A stretch of DNA of 64,000 bases from Sclerodactyla briareus (GCA_026419785.1 JAODTK010001888.1:62001-126000), one strand, 5' to 3'; numbered from the stretch's first letter, positions 45,166-58,984 are shown. A program made the numbers and translations. Notes: a model not told the origin generated them from the letters alone.

Positions 45166-46490
45166 AATAGGTGGGGAGATGGCGGGAAAGTGTTTCACTT
45201 TGCAATGCAATTGTGTCTTGTACAAGAGGAAATTCTCCTCAACTCAAAAATTATGCAAAAATGATTACTTTTTTATACATTTTTTTTTCTCCCCTGAAAT
45301 TTTCCCCCTAGGGAAAAGTTCCCCCTGTTTGGAATCCTGATCTAGACGTTCCCTTCCACCAACCGCGCCTTATATGCACCAATCTGCATGTTAAATAGAC
45401 AGCTATCCCAGCAATTTCAATAGCAAAAAGTAATAATTTACTTGGCTTTCTTAAGGTTCTGAAACGTCTGAAGACTGAATTGTTCATGGATGCAGTTGAG
45501 AATAATGCACAACTCCGGGGCTTGCCCCCTCTTGTTTCACCTTGTGTGTACTCCTTGGGAAGCGCCCGATCACGAATTTCACGAACTTCGTTTTTCGAGC
45601 TCCTCTTATAAATCAATAACACTTATGTAGGTGGTATGTACGGCGTGATTGATAGAAAGTTCCTAGAATCGTGACTTTTATTCTGGGGGAACCAGGGGGC
45701 ACGGATGCACAACGGGTAGGCGGAGGCATGAACGGCACTTGGAGATTATCCGAGTTGAGCGCCACGAAGAGATGCGAGTAGTAATACAAATCATTAGGTT
45801 CCCAGACGACCCCAGATGGCCGGGGATGACCACTTTCCCAAGGTTTCAGGCTGCAATGTTCCTCCGTTCATGTTGTGCCAGCATCGGGAGCTATATTATT
45901 CAGCGAAACGCCGTTAGATTCACCTGAAGCACGGTACCATTCCCGCACATCTAGACCTGATAGCTATAATTCCGTGGCATTCGATGGAATTAGTACTAGA
46001 TTTTTTTTCACGCTGCTCTCTGTTTTGAATTCTACTCTGCTTTATTTTGATGTCTTCGGTCAATTAGGGTGCAAGATAGCCGATGTGACGCTGTGCTACC
46101 ACCGCTCGGTCGTTTATATTAGACAATTTCGAAAACGTTCCTTAGAGAGCGTAATTGGGTTAGTTTTTGGATAGTAAATTGTGACGCTTCGTATCCTCCG
46201 TCAAAGCCGCGCTCGACTTTTCAATTCATCTCCCATTAGAGTACCACCATGAGTTTAAATGAATATACAATATGGCATACCTTAATCTTAAAATTCTTAC
46301 AATGATTAGTTTTCGGATTGATAAGTAGTTGTCTGCATATTGGTAATTACTGAGTGTTCATGAAAACATTTAATAAACCGCTATGGTCTCAGTAGTCCAC
46401 AACCATCCAACGAAAGACAATCGCAGTCGATTTTTTTTTTTTCTAGATTAGGACTGATCATTTCATTTAATTGTCCTGTATAGTGTTGCC
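45165..46490 (+). repeat. Tandem duplication, unit 2 (about 1.3 kb)
   Basis: Second unit of the pair. The indel-heavy, substitution-poor difference pattern is unusual for an old duplication and may reflect long-read sequencing errors. Confidence 0.85.
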
Positions 46491-46495
46491 AGTAT

Positions 46496-48960
46496 ACATA
46501 ATGAATCATTTTGTAAATTAGTTTGGTGAAAACGGCCTTTGGCCATTTTCCAACTACTTCTCAGCGGCCCTCTATATCACAACCTAGTAAAGTTTTCGTT
46601 TGGATTATACCGGTAACTCCACGGGGAATGACGGATGGCGCATTTCTTACCCTACTTTCCTCTCCTTCAGTGTCAGTGTGAACAATACCACCTAAAATAA
46701 TCTCCTTCGGCGAAATTGAACGTCGTGTCCCGAAACGCAAACCCGGTATCACTGGCTAGAGGCACTAGACAATTCCAGTAGCTTTAGGAAAAAAGTAGAC
46801 CGTGGTATCCATTTCAGAGCCTCATTGCCATAGGTATATCATCACGAATTCATTACGAGTAGTAAGACGAGAACATTCGTTCTCTCATGGTGATCCAATA
46901 TCCTCAAATGACCGTCAATCTATCGGCTTCTACTGTTCTATTATCAGCCAAATAATCTCTCGGTCTTAGTTGAACGAGGGCATCTGATCCACCCGATTGG
47001 GCATTCTTACGGGGTGTAAAGTTTTTGTTTCGATAATCGCGCATTTCAATCGCATTGGTGATTGCCAGTTACAATAACTGGTTTTGCTTACATACAAATG
47101 AAATAAACTTCCGATTATGATTGGTACATATACAAATTTGTTGGTCGATTATCTTCAAATTCACCTGCTAGACACATGATAACTAGCCGGCGTCTTGACT
47201 CAACTAACACGATTTATTTATAGTATTTTCATTCTGGGAACCGCGTTATCCAGCATGGTTGTTATACTCTCTAGGTAATGAAATGAAAATTAGAGAAGAT
47301 TTACAAACTGGGAAAATAGTCAAGTGTACTGCCCAGGGGCCATCATCTACAAACCCCAGAACTCAAAGGGTTTCAATGATTGTTCCAGGGTTGAGCCGAG
47401 AAGCTTATGAGCCGAATTCGATAATCACCCCCATAGTTCTCTGTAACACACAATCCTCGAAATGTGTGGAATTTGTTTTTATCGATTTTCCTACCATATG
47501 ATTGTTATATTTTTTTTGTTTTTGTTTTGTTTAAAGATCTAATCTGTTCAAGGCAGCAGCACCATGCACGAGTCATGGAAAGGCCTCCAAACAATTCTCA
47601 GAAAGAAGAACAAATCTCGAAATAACTCCCCAAGTCCACCCTCTTGCTAATTGGCTACCGGCATATGTTGATGTGCCTATTACTATTTTTTTTTGCAAGT
47701 CTGTGCTCATTGGCATCCCTTTATCTATCATTAATGCAATATAGTGTATGTACATAATCGTTCCTCTCCCTATATATTATAAAAATGTCCACATTACCTA
47801 CCACTTCAGAAATTCCTCCGCGTGACTGTGCGTGGTAGAATGTGGAAAGTAGGTAACAGGTGAAGAACCTCAATGAAACTTCAGCGTTTGGAATAATGTG
47901 CTATAAATCTTTTCCCCAGGTCATAACTCTAACACCTCTCAACGAAATTGGGCATCTTCACAACCAATTCTTTTTGGGTCACGGTATACCTGCCGGGCCA
48001 GAAGATCGGACCTAGTCCAGGCCTGCAAGGGTGCAGACCTGGATATTGCAACTTTTCAGCTGCGACTTCCTTCAACCTGGTAACACAGAATAAGGCAAGC
48101 CTCTTGTTTTCGGTACCATAATTGGGGGGTAATCAGACGCAGACGGCAAATTGCCAATTGCCTACCCCGTATGTCTCTGCTCCCATCACTTGTGTATTTT
48201 TAAAGGTCTTTGGTAAAGACCGCCGAGGGATTCGAACTCCCGGTTGAGGACCGAATTTTATCCAGATATATCATTATGTCTGTTGATGTACATCGTATGG
48301 AAAAACATTTCCTCCCCCGGGTTCATATCACATCAAGCAAGGATATGGGACCTTTCAGGAACGAGAAACAGATACAAAATGGTTTTAGAATGGTTTAAAT
48401 TTGGGTGCAATGCTGCTACTCTGTGAAGTGTGAACGCCATATTGAATTCAACTATTTGTAATTGACTGTTACACAGTATGTTTTTCAATTTCTACCAACT
48501 GCTTAGAGCCCTTCGCGTGATAGAATCAAAATGACAACTGTCACCATCAATCATTTCACATCCATTATTAGTTTCCTCATGTTGTATTTCGAATTTTCGG
48601 TGGCTGTTAGATAACGGGTAGGGCAGTACAGGTGGACTGTTGGAACATCGACCTTCCATTCTCTATCCACATTCACCCGTGACCAATGTTGTAAGTGTTC
48701 GTGTCCCTAAAGTGAATCATAACCCGCCATCATGCTTCTGATGGACTGCTCTGCTGGAGCCGACACATGCGATACATTTAAAATGTCGATCGACAATTTC
48801 TGAAATTTGTAGTGTCAGTTGCAATTCGCGGACAAAATGTAGTTCGGTAACAGGAGAGAAAGCGTGGAAAACATTCTGAAACATGTTACTGTGTAAGCAC
48901 AAACTGTAAAGTGGCAAACCACTGTCAGAATCTTAGATACTAGACGATTTCTCACAGACC
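46496..48960. other. No gene recognised
   Basis: AT-rich. A palindrome-like AACGGCCTTTGGCCATTTT lies near 46,530. An 80-codon frame at 47,259-47,501 has no recognisable domain. GGGATTCGAACTCCCGG at 48,228-48,244 is the reverse complement of a tRNA B-box-like sequence, but no A box or cloverleaf was found. Confidence 0.35.
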
Positions 48961-51727
48961 TTCTCATTCATAGTTCCAATGCGGTCGTCCCGGCTGCGTT
49001 GACAGTACACACGGCATAATTGCCGATCGGAAGAGCATTCGGGGATTCGGTCTAAATCTCTGTGAGCAATTTGAAGTCATTTCTATTTCTCGGCAACTAT
49101 TTTTTTTTTTGAGGGGGGGGGGGGGGAGGGGGTGATTGTGCTTCTTGCGCAATCCCCATAGTGGAAGCAGTTTTCTCAGAATAACGCATATGAGGCACTC
49201 GAACGGTTATAGTCGCGCGCTACGTTCGTAACCTGGGTCTCGTCTTAGGTCCAATATTACGGATTTAGACTGTGATCGGCGAGATTTATGTGTATTATAA
49301 TATACCTGCAAATATAATAATATACGGAAGCTGCTCTCCCAGTAATAAAATGTAGTATCATGGAGTAGAACAGTTGAGTTTGAAACAACATTATTGAGGG
49401 ACTACGGACCGTAGACTAGATGGGAAGTCTTCTAGACGACTGATCGTGGAACTGGCATGCTCATTTGCGTTAGTCAATGTGCATAGGTTCGCTCGGAAAA
49501 CCGAAGAAGAGAATATCTCTCGCGCTTTACGGAGTGTAATTACTAAAAGTCTGAAGCTAGCTATCCACGCGATTTCACATCCGCTATTACACTAGCCAAG
49601 TAGGACTCTGAAGTAGGGTCCGAATTACTGTCCCAATCAGTCCCCTCGGCACACTCAACTGGCATCTTGAAGTACAGTTGACATTTCTTTCTTGGCAGAG
49701 GTGCAATGCCTAGTCAGTGTGGCAGAAAATACATGTACTTACTTAACTTGGCAAAATAACTCGAAATTCCTCTGAAATAGCCCGTGATAATACTATCACA
49801 GGGTATTGCACTCTTTGAATGCACTCGACTAGACTAGCTGAACTGCAATGTACGACGCACCACGTAGGCGCGCAGATCTTAAGCGAATCCGACTATCAGG
49901 GAACATAACCCTGGGCAAGTGTACATGTACCGTATAGCATGCAAAGATGTCACATCTACCGGGTCTTTGATCTCAAATGATCATTACACACAACAGCAGG
50001 GGTGAATAGAGCATCTTGAAAATCTGTGAAATAGCTACCCATACCGAGAGCCGTGTGGATGGCTAGATGTGTTGACTGTTGGTAAAGCAATAGAGCATCA
50101 CATTTTGGGAAGCAAATTGCAGAGTGAGGGGGGGGGGGCTTGGTTTTTCTCCTTTGGTTAGCAAAGTACGGAGTGTACAGGATATGATAGACTCCCCATT
50201 GTCAACTTCTGTAGACGCTGTCGTGAACCTGTCCTCTACTACGTTCGGAACGATGCTTCGGCCGCGTAAGAAGTGGGATTGATTCGCCCGTGCAGCGCGG
50301 TTGAGGATGGTGTGCCCATGTACTAGCATTACTATTCCGTGTTTTTTGTGTTTCTGCTGATAAGTGAGGGGCGTGTTGGGTGTCCACGTTTTCGCGTGGC
50401 TTTGTAATATTTATTCTTGATGTTTTCGTCCTCCTCAGTTTTCCCGGTTATGAGTTATAGCAAGTGTTGTTGATAACAGCAGTTGGTTGTTGTCTCTTAT
50501 TTTAGCTGTTGACCCCGTGTCCGTTCCTTGTGACATAAAAGCACAAGCCCCCTTTTTTTGTTGTTGCTGCGCTCATTATTCCTCCATATGCCCACGACAG
50601 AACGTGAATGGCCTTTTTTTTAATCGTACTGTATTTGTTTTATGTGTAGGCCTACATATGCGAGCTTGCAATTTCTCTTTGAGATGGAATAAAAGTTCCA
50701 CTCACTTATGCCCTGAGGCAATTTGCGAAAATGCGAATCTTTGTTAGGACCTCAGTGGTAATCTGGTGCACCATACCAAATCGAGCATTATTCTGGTTTT
50801 TGTCCCAATTACGTTCCATGGAGGCCTAGCCTCCGATGTTATCATGATAGGTTACGGCGTTACGGCGATCGGAGAAACGGCCCATGTGAGTTAGAAAATC
50901 AGTTTCCAATCGGAATTTCTGCAATTTTATGTGAAGTAGAATAGCAAGAACAACATATCAGGATTCCGACTATCGTCTGTTTGCAAAACTCGACATTTCC
51001 CGCGGTTGAAAGACAGAAGTGACGTCACGCCGATCTGTCTAGATTTGAGGGTAATGTTGCATTTTATTTTTTATTATAACAATGAGCATTGCTAATACTA
51101 AACATTCCTGTCCCCGCCAAAAACATATATAGGTCTAAAATTTTCGTACAAACACTAACAAGAAGAAAAAAAATATCCTAAAATAATACCCCCTGTCTAA
51201 TCAAGTTCAAGTGACTGTCCCATCCTGTGTAATGCATTAACCTTTAATGGACTATCTGTAACTGAAGTCAAAGAGTGGTGCTGGTGCTGTGGAGAGCGAG
51301 AAGATCACATGGATCCACTGCGAAGCACTGCAGTTTCTGCTTGGTTTTGTTACTCCGACATAGCAGGTCGAATCTCCAAGCCTCACAAGCAATAACAGCA
51401 ATGTGGCAATACAAGATAGCTGTACAGTTATATTTTTTTTTTAGACTATGCAGTCACAAAGCGGATTGATTGTTCGTGGGGGGAGGAGGGGGGTTCGGAA
51501 TTTCGCGAACAAGAATTTGACATTATCATTACTACAGGGTTTTCCAAAGTAAATGTTTCACATTGACTTCGGGTATTACCAGATATCCCTGTGGTTCCCC
51601 CCCCGCAAGGCGAATTTTGCAATAACTGATTACGCCTTATCGGGAAACTCGAACAGCGAAATCGGTATGGAGCTTTTTGCTGCCATATTAATGAATAGAA
51701 GTACCAAAAGTCAAGTAATATTCACAT

Positions 51728-51812
51728 GACCCCGAACCGGATTCGAACCACAGATGGTGAGTCAACCCTCAAGCGTGTCATACCATGCGGTTATCCTCGT
51801 CCGGTCCATCTT
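51728..51812 (-). repeat. tRNA-like sequence, probably SINE head or tRNA pseudogene
   Basis: On the minus strand ACCGGACGAGGATAACCGCA is followed by TGGTATGACACGCTTGAGGG and TGACTCACCATCTGTGGTTCGAATCCGG. GTTCGAATCC fits a B box and GAGGATAACCGCATGG loosely fits an A box. The acceptor ends pair only in part and no clear anticodon stem forms, so a functional tRNA is unlikely. Confidence 0.4.
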
Positions 51813-52559
51813 TCAAATGTGCTAATGTTTGAAAAATGCATACTTCCAATTAGTGGTTAGAAACTCCTTAATTACGACCGTTTCAATTGTAAAGATTAGG
51901 ACTGAAAAGCTTGTGTGAGAAGTCGTCAAGGGAAACATGTGAATCGTGACTTTACATGAGTTTGGGATATGCAGTGGTAACATTATATAGCACATGGCGG
52001 AATATGGTATTTGAGACGTTAGTGGGCCTCTCGAATGCTTGCGAAATACAAGGAGCGGGTATTCCTTGAAATAAAATATACAAGGATTGTCCGAGGCCAG
52101 CGATGAGGTAGGCAAGCATAACGTGTAAATTTGGCGTTCCGTGAATGAGAAGTGTAACGAAGCAGTACAATGATGAATGAGCTATCAACCTCAGCGGCAG
52201 TCAGACTCCCGGATGCAATTCTAGTCGATATTTATCGAGGACGTGAAATGGCCTCCTAAGAGGTATGTTCACTGAGGTAGCAAAAGGCACCGTGCTGTAG
52301 ATGGATTTGAGTAGAACTATAATCGTGAGTCGAATCGATGCATAGTAAACAAACCACCAGGACTGAAATATTCATAGCTACATGTCGTTCGTTCATCTTA
52401 AGAAGAGAGAAGAGATGTAGGTAAATGAATGGGTACCGAATAGGGCGAACAAGTTGATTCCCCGTGGAGACTCAGCCGTTCTGTTGTTAATTATCATCAA
52501 AAGGTACGCATCCGCCACGAGGACAGCCCTCCTTCGAATTCCATCAGGAGCGTTATCTT

Positions 52560-53545
52560 TCGCCGAGGATAAGGATTACACACTTGTACGGATACCCTTG
52601 ATGAGTTCTTACCAACTTCCTACAACAGCCTGACAACAATGTCTTTGTCGAGAAAACTGAATTTACGATTTCAATCAAGACGAAATTACAAGTACCTTGC
52701 CTAGCACGTCCCACATGTTGCATGCAAAGTTTCAATTTATAATCAAAATACACACAAAGGTTTTTATTCTTTGCTTTTCCAATTACAACCTGGCTGTCTT
52801 GACCTATTGAACTAAAAGACGCGCTGGCGTCATGATAGCCGACAGGCATCTGCATATATCGGCCGTTAAACAGTTGCCAATCGGAAGAATTATATAGAGA
52901 TTCGGTCTATATCCCTTTGAGCACTTGCCGCGTCATCACTCGAAGTCGCTTCCCGATACAACTTCAGTGTCGTCCGCGACTCGAGAATGCTCAACGTGGA
53001 ATATGCCATAAAGAATGAGAAAGAAACCGACCCCGTGATGAACACTACGCACCGCTCATTGAATGACACTCCGTCCCCTCCCCCCTATTTTGGATCCACT
53101 CCTGAATGTACTTCAGGACATTACCGGCGATACCCAAACTCTCCAATTCGAACATGAGAGTTCTACTGCTGTCCATAGAACTCATATCATTTCCCATGAA
53201 TCAGAGTGGACTAGTCAGCAAGAACGATTGTTTTTCTGAACCTATGTTGAGACTCTCCAATGAGATTTTATTCATCAATCATTCACTCAGGATTCCTAAT
53301 GAATTAAGATTTCATCAACTTGTAAACCACACTGGTAAAACTCATTGGCCTGTAATTACAAAACTGAGAGCGATCACCTTCCTTGATGTGCCTTCCTCAA
53401 GTTCTCAGGAACCATCCCTTCTTCCCTGATTTTATTGTAAACAAGAGCTGACGTGACATACACTGGCCGCTAAATCGTCTAGATGGCTGGTAACTCGCCC
53501 AGATCCGGCGATTTATAGTTTTTAAGTTCCCTGAAGTTTTCTCCT
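52560..53545 (-). pseudogene. Degenerate CR1/Rex1-like LINE reverse transcriptase
   Basis: Reading the minus strand from about 53,440 down gives, across frames, EGMVPENLRKAH, GDRSQFCNYRPMSFTSVVYK, NLIGESQHRFRK, GIAGNVLKYIQEWIQNR, a RVADDTEV-like YADD relic, LQRDIDR and KNKNLCVYFDYKL. This is the normal order of LINE reverse-transcriptase motifs. Stops and frameshifts are frequent. It resembles the LINE at 27 kb in motif style. Confidence 0.65.
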
Positions 53546-54330
53546 CAACCAAATCGGGTACAGACCACAGCGCTAATACTATTGGGAAACACCAACAACC
53601 AAGTCATCAAAATATCACCGAGTGAAGGAGTTCCTTCATGGCAAAATAGGAAACGTGTATGCTCCTCTCTTCGTGTGATCACCCCACCCCCATTAAGGTA
53701 ACGCCAAAGAAGCATTGCCTTATTCCGTGTACCTGGGAGGGATTCGTAGCTGACAATAGACTGCAGGATCCCAAGGACTGTAAGGACTCTCAACGATGGT
53801 CGGAAGTGTGGTAAGACATAACAATACGAGAGTTGAGGTCTGCGTGTGATTAACTCAACAGTACTGCCGAACAGGACATCGTGTCTTCGTGTATCCGTAT
53901 GGATCGCAGCCGATAATAAGGTGCAGATCCATGTCTGCCATGCAGGGCCGGGAATATGTTGGATCTCTGAGCTTAGAAGAATGAGACTACGGAACCGATT
54001 CGTAGAAGAACGTAGAGAAACTTCATCATGAGACACTAAGACAAGGCAAATCCAGTCTTCTGGAGAAACACTAGAGCATAGGCATGGCCCAAGGCATAAA
54101 GTCTTGTGAAAGATTGATACGATACTCGTAGTAGCAAGAAGTTTAGAGAATATAAAAAATACCAGCAGGATGTTGTTAGTGAATTGCCCACTCTTGGAAA
54201 GTGATGAGAGACAGACAGGATCAGCGGAGATGCCCGTTTTTGGGCTTGATGTAAGGATGTAGATGGCGGGTTTCTTCCCCATTGTTACTATCGGCCATGG
54301 CCTCATGTGCCATGTGGGAGCCTGGTACAT
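53545..54330 (-). CDS. Unassigned 261-codon frame upstream of LINE RT remnants
   Basis: The longest open frame in the window. On the same strand it lies immediately before the LINE reverse-transcriptase relic, where the N-terminal or endonuclease part would be expected, but no endonuclease motif can be seen. Composition (rich in Ser, Leu, Cys) is not distinctive. A 61-codon frame runs antisense through it. It may be a LINE part in the wrong phase, an unknown exon or chance. No splice sites were relied on. Confidence 0.25.
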   Translation of the reverse strand: MYQAPTWHMRPWPIVTMGKKPAIYILTSSPKTGISADPVCLSSLSKSGQFTNNILLVFFIFSKLLATTSIVSIFHKTLCLGPCLCSSVSPEDWICLVLVSHDEVSLRSSTNRFRSLILLSSEIQHIPGPAWQTWICTLLSAAIHTDTRRHDVLFGSTVELITRRPQLSYCYVLPHFRPSLRVLTVLGILQSIVSYESLPGTRNKAMLLWRYLNGGGVITRREEHTRFLFCHEGTPSLGDILMTWLLVFPNSISAVVCTRFG

Positions 54331-55690
54331 TTAAATTCTAGTAAGAGAAAACTCTGAACAGTAGGACACGTAACCAGTTAGTCACAATGGTTCACATCAA
54401 TCTACAGAACAAGCCTGATAGAAATTTCTTGCCGCATTAAGGTAAAGTGCTCGGACACAACTGTACTCGTTCACAAGGTAATAAGGAGTGTACTGCACAT
54501 CGGGAAGCAAGCTCGTCAGGCTTTGTGCCTGCACCATCACACAACAACAATGAAAATTGCACTAGAGCCTAATCCGGTATACATCGATATGATAAAACAG
54601 CGTAACACAAATACATTAACCTTCAATTAACCTTTCCCAGCAGCCGCTCATTAACGTAAACTCAAACCCAGGTCGTTAACTTTAAGTATTATACAATACT
54701 CAACCAGTTTCAATTGGCAGGCCTACTTATAGGGTACTAGTGTAACCTTTTGTCACAAGGCCGGCCAACCCGGGTAGTTGGCATGGGTTAGAATTAGTTT
54801 TTCACGAGTTGTGAAACGTAGGATAAAAATATGCTCACAAAGTTCCAACGACTTACCTAGGCGAAGACTAGATGTGAATATATCTATCCAGATTGCGTTC
54901 AACATCAGAATCTATTACCAACCAATTGAACAAAGACGGATTTGCCGAGGTTGATGATTGGTGACATACACCCATTACGGGGCCGGTTGAACAGGCGTTG
55001 ACGTTTGATCCGCCTTGATTCATTAGTATGGGCAAATGACGTCATAACCAATGGGTGGTCTGCTAAACAAACGCCTGTAGATTGTGGGACTGCGGGCGCG
55101 ACCAAAAACGGAGCGATAGCCTAGCCTTGACCGAGCGATGGTTTTGCAAGGATTCGACAGCCCTCCCCAGAATCAGCACAACCATATGAGTTATGAACTA
55201 TTAGAATGTTATTCCTTCTCCATTGGATACCGTATTTCTATTCACTTTTGTCGCATTTCGGGGGATCTGTAAGCCAACTGTTTACACAATAAAGGCCTTT
55301 GAAAAGTTCAATTAGCCAAGCTTTACGTCAACATTGAATGCAATCTCGAAACTTCCCTATTCCAATTCTCGGAAACATTTGCGCCCATAGTGAGGAATGT
55401 TCACCTAAACTGCCCCATAAACGTTTACTAAATTGAAACCTTCTGCAACAATAAGCTTCAACTTCTCAAAGATTTTATTATTTATAACGTTACCAAAACA
55501 CTACGCGGACTCAAGGCAACGGCTGCCTCCTATGTGTTATTAGACACATTTCGTTGAAAATTCTCGTTTCCAGTAATAAAGCAATTGGAAAGTAGGCTAA
55601 TGATTACAGGCAACTTTAAACCAACTAGGGGAGTAATCGTCATTCTGAAATCATTCATTAAACAAGAAGGGCAATTCCCGAGTTGAAGGT
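54331..55690. other. No gene recognised
   Basis: Mixed AT-rich DNA with a TGACGTCA motif at 55,038-55,045 and no supported coding region. Confidence 0.4.
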
Positions 55691-55699
55691 TCTCATCGG

Positions 55700-56533
55700 C
55701 AAAGGTGGAAACTATTAATTTAGTTCTACTTGCTACCTTGTTGCGAGTGAAAAAGGACAACATTATCAAAATAGTCTGAAAACAGCCATTTTCCCACAAA
55801 GGGTAATCATATTCATGGAAATTCAGTTAATTCACAGCATGAATGTTGGGAAAAACCCTTGTGTGATTACTTGTACCTCATCAGAAATTGGAATCATTCA
55901 TACTCCCATCGTAAATATACCGAAAACAAACAGATTTTCAGAAATTCTCAAATTGGCCAAAAATCTATTTTTCGCCCCCTTAAAATCGGCATTTTGGTAT
56001 TTTGGGCTGGTTTCCTGGTAAAAGTTTGTTATTGTGCTTTTTACCATTGCTACAAAGTTTGAAATTCATTCAGCCTATTTGAAAAGGGAATATCTTGAAA
56101 ATAGTGGAAAAACTTGTAAAAGTAGAAATTGCCCAAAAATTTGTCTTTTGCCTCCTAAATTCCCCAATTTGAATAGTTTCCGTCTAATGGTTTGAGAGCC
56201 AAACTATGAGTTTAGTGACTATCAAGCGTGGTTCAAATTTCCACTTGTCAGCCACTCCAAAATGGAGATATTTGCGAAAAAAACCATCAAAAATCTGACG
56301 ACCGCAAACACCATACATACACACACACGCAAACGGACACTGTTGCGAGTGCACCTCCATTGCTGGATCACCGGGCACCCATGGGTACCCCACCAATGGG
56401 TTACCCTCAGTGGATATTTTCCAACCACACTATGGTTACCATAGCAACCTTGCTATGGCAACCAGCAAATAAATATAGGTGAAATGTCAAAGTGACTACA
56501 ATATCTCGTCCGGCCCTTCGAGACTGATGAGAT
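55700..56533 (+). repeat. Dispersed hairpin-ended repeat, copy 3
   Basis: Located outside the inverted arms, so it proves the family is dispersed. Shares GAGATATTTGCGAAAA, ACCATCAAAAATCTGAC, a CA tract, GGACACTGTTGCGAGTGCA, GGGTACCCCACCAATGG, ATGGTTACCATAGCAACC and the final hairpin (56,503-56,533) with copy 2. Confidence 0.65.
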
Positions 56534-58980
56534 ATTTATAATCTTCCTTGATTTGGTGGGTGTTGACCACTGGGAATCCCAATGCCGTGGGTTCTGTCAA
56601 GCTAACAATATGTCAGAATTCTAAGAATTGCCTGGATTCAGCTCCCTCATATCGTCATGCTTCCAGCAGGGTAAACCCATTCCCCCAAGTTCGAAGTGAA
56701 TCGAGCGCCCGTGGTGTTGCCTATTTATAACAGGAACCCCCACCCAAGGGAATATTCCCACGGGAGCCTTGATCTCAAGTTTTGGAATGACGACGGTATC
56801 CATGAATCTACCAGCATAGTTAACGAAGATAGGGATGTATCTGTTGCCGATATCTAAAATCGGTGAAAGTGAACAATGAATGAATACAATCGCAACTTCG
56901 CGGCATGGAGTATTAATCCCTGGTATTTGGCCGAAACGGTTCTAAGCTGATATTGGCGTCCAAGACAGTTCTTCAGCAAGGCGCAAGATAGGCAGCGCTC
57001 CTCGGCATCACCTCGCATCACCTTGAATACAAAATTGTCAGATAGTTGTGTGATTGTGAACCCAAACCTTAGCGCTCTTCGAATTTAATTATTTCACTGG
57101 GGTGAAATCCCTCCAAGCAACGGTTCATGTTCCAGGATTTCCTTGTACATTGACATCATCGGTCTCTGCCCAAATAAACAATCTCTAACGCCTCGCCCTC
57201 CGATTCCAAATTATGTAACTTAAGCAGTGCCTCTCTCGGGGTGTCATATTAACGTAGCTTGAAAAACAAACGGGAGCTTTGTCTAATATGACTCCTCATG
57301 AGATAAAACTTCTAAATAGTAGGTCACAAACATCTAGAAACCCAACACTGATCCTATCAAATGAAGATGGGACATCAAATGCGTAGGCGACATTGCACAA
57401 ACTTGGGGCATACCATAGCAATATGTGTAGCCTAATGTTCGCGTAATGAAGGGTAATTACTATTTTATCTCGTGAGACCATGACAAGAACATGCCGAAGC
57501 ACACTATCATTGTCACAGACACAGAAAGGTTCATGAGTAAGCCGAGATTCTGCCACTTTCATTCCCACTCAACGGAGGAAACGAAGAATAAATAAGAGAG
57601 CAAAATTGGTCTAGGTCTGACTGTCTTGGCATTGTTTTGGGGACTGTCTTGGATATTTCTGAATAACAACTTTCAATTTGGAAAATATTACCCTGTGGCT
57701 ATCAAAGAGTCTGATTAATTATCGATTAAATGACATAGACATATACACGATGGATACAGACACCCCCATTGGACTAATACGGTATGATAACAGAGATAGA
57801 AATCAAGCAATTGGGATGTGACACATACCCTGGATCAGATTGCAACACATATCACAAACAGAAATGAGGCCAGGCCGATCAATCTGAAACACTCAAGGAC
57901 CCCCTGTAATCAAGACCAGGTAAATCGCCGAACTCAGTAAACGTTTTTGAAAGAGAGTCTGACAACATGAAAACATACCTCGAGATGAACCTGAAGACCT
58001 GTTGACCATCCTCAACAAACAGCGCAACAGCCACTTGTATGAATCAATAGACCCCTTAAAAACCCTGGAATGTCTAAGATGGGAGCTCTCGCTGATCAGA
58101 AAAACAGACTAACAGCAAGAGAACTCTGGAGACATTGGTGAAGAGTGGCCAAGATTCCAACGATTATTAGAGGGACAAGGAATCAAGGCTTGAACAGCAG
58201 TGGCAGGTAGATTCAGAACTATCCGACATCGCAAATCTACGAAAGTTGTTCGAACAGTCATGAATTTGAAAAAAACATCTAGATGAATAATCGGACAGAT
58301 GGGGAGGAATATGCAAAAAAACATGTTTTAAAAGACCATATGGTGAAGAACCACTTTGCTTGTTATTGACAACAGCACCGGACGCAGATTCTATTACCTA
58401 TTTTAATCTGAAGTCGACGTGCAATATGGAACATTTCATCATCAGAATTGGGAGGTGGAACCAAACCCACTACCAGATTTTATACAGATAATGTAAAAAA
58501 TCAGTTGAAGGAATTTGGAGAGCTACAACAGCTGCAAATGAAGTAGGCAAAGACAAGATCCTGACAGATCTTCAGAACATTCTGAATGATGGCAACCTTC
58601 CCCAACAGCTAAACATTACCTTGTCAGCCCCTGGTGTTGGTGTGTTAGACTTAGGGCTGGAGGTTGGGACTCTGAATCAGTTGATGAGATGCTAACATGC
58701 GGTTTCGGGACGAATGATGAAAATCAGCTGGAAAGAGAAGAAAAATCAAAGGCTAAAAACATAGTCTGGTTCAACCTCTGCTGCTGACACTGACATGCTT
58801 TCCTTAATATGAGATGCCGAATGAGGTAAAAATGTAATAACTGCACATGTTCGTATCACTGTGAAATAGACCTTTGTATGAGTCAGGAAAAGCCAATTTT
58901 TTCACATTCCAAAACCCATTCTGGGGGTGAAACAAAACCATATACACTCATACTCCTAATTGACTAGCTTCGGCAATCTC
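56534..58980. other. No gene recognised
   Basis: Low-complexity-poor, AT-rich sequence. Frames at 57,296-57,568 and 58,400-58,700 have no recognisable features. Possibly very old repeats. Confidence 0.35.
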
Positions 58981-58984
58981 GCGC

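Noticed and set aside
48210..48250. tRNA gene suggested by GGGATTCGAACTCCCG
   Set aside because: No A box or acceptor pairing at the right distance on the minus strand.
51020..51027. TGACGTCA (CRE-like) sites at 18,158, 51,020 and 55,038 as regulatory elements
   Set aside because: An 8-bp motif is expected about once in this length by chance, and none lies near a supported gene.
51728..51812. Functional tRNA gene
   Set aside because: B box is good but stems and anticodon loop do not form a proper cloverleaf; better explained as a SINE or pseudogene.
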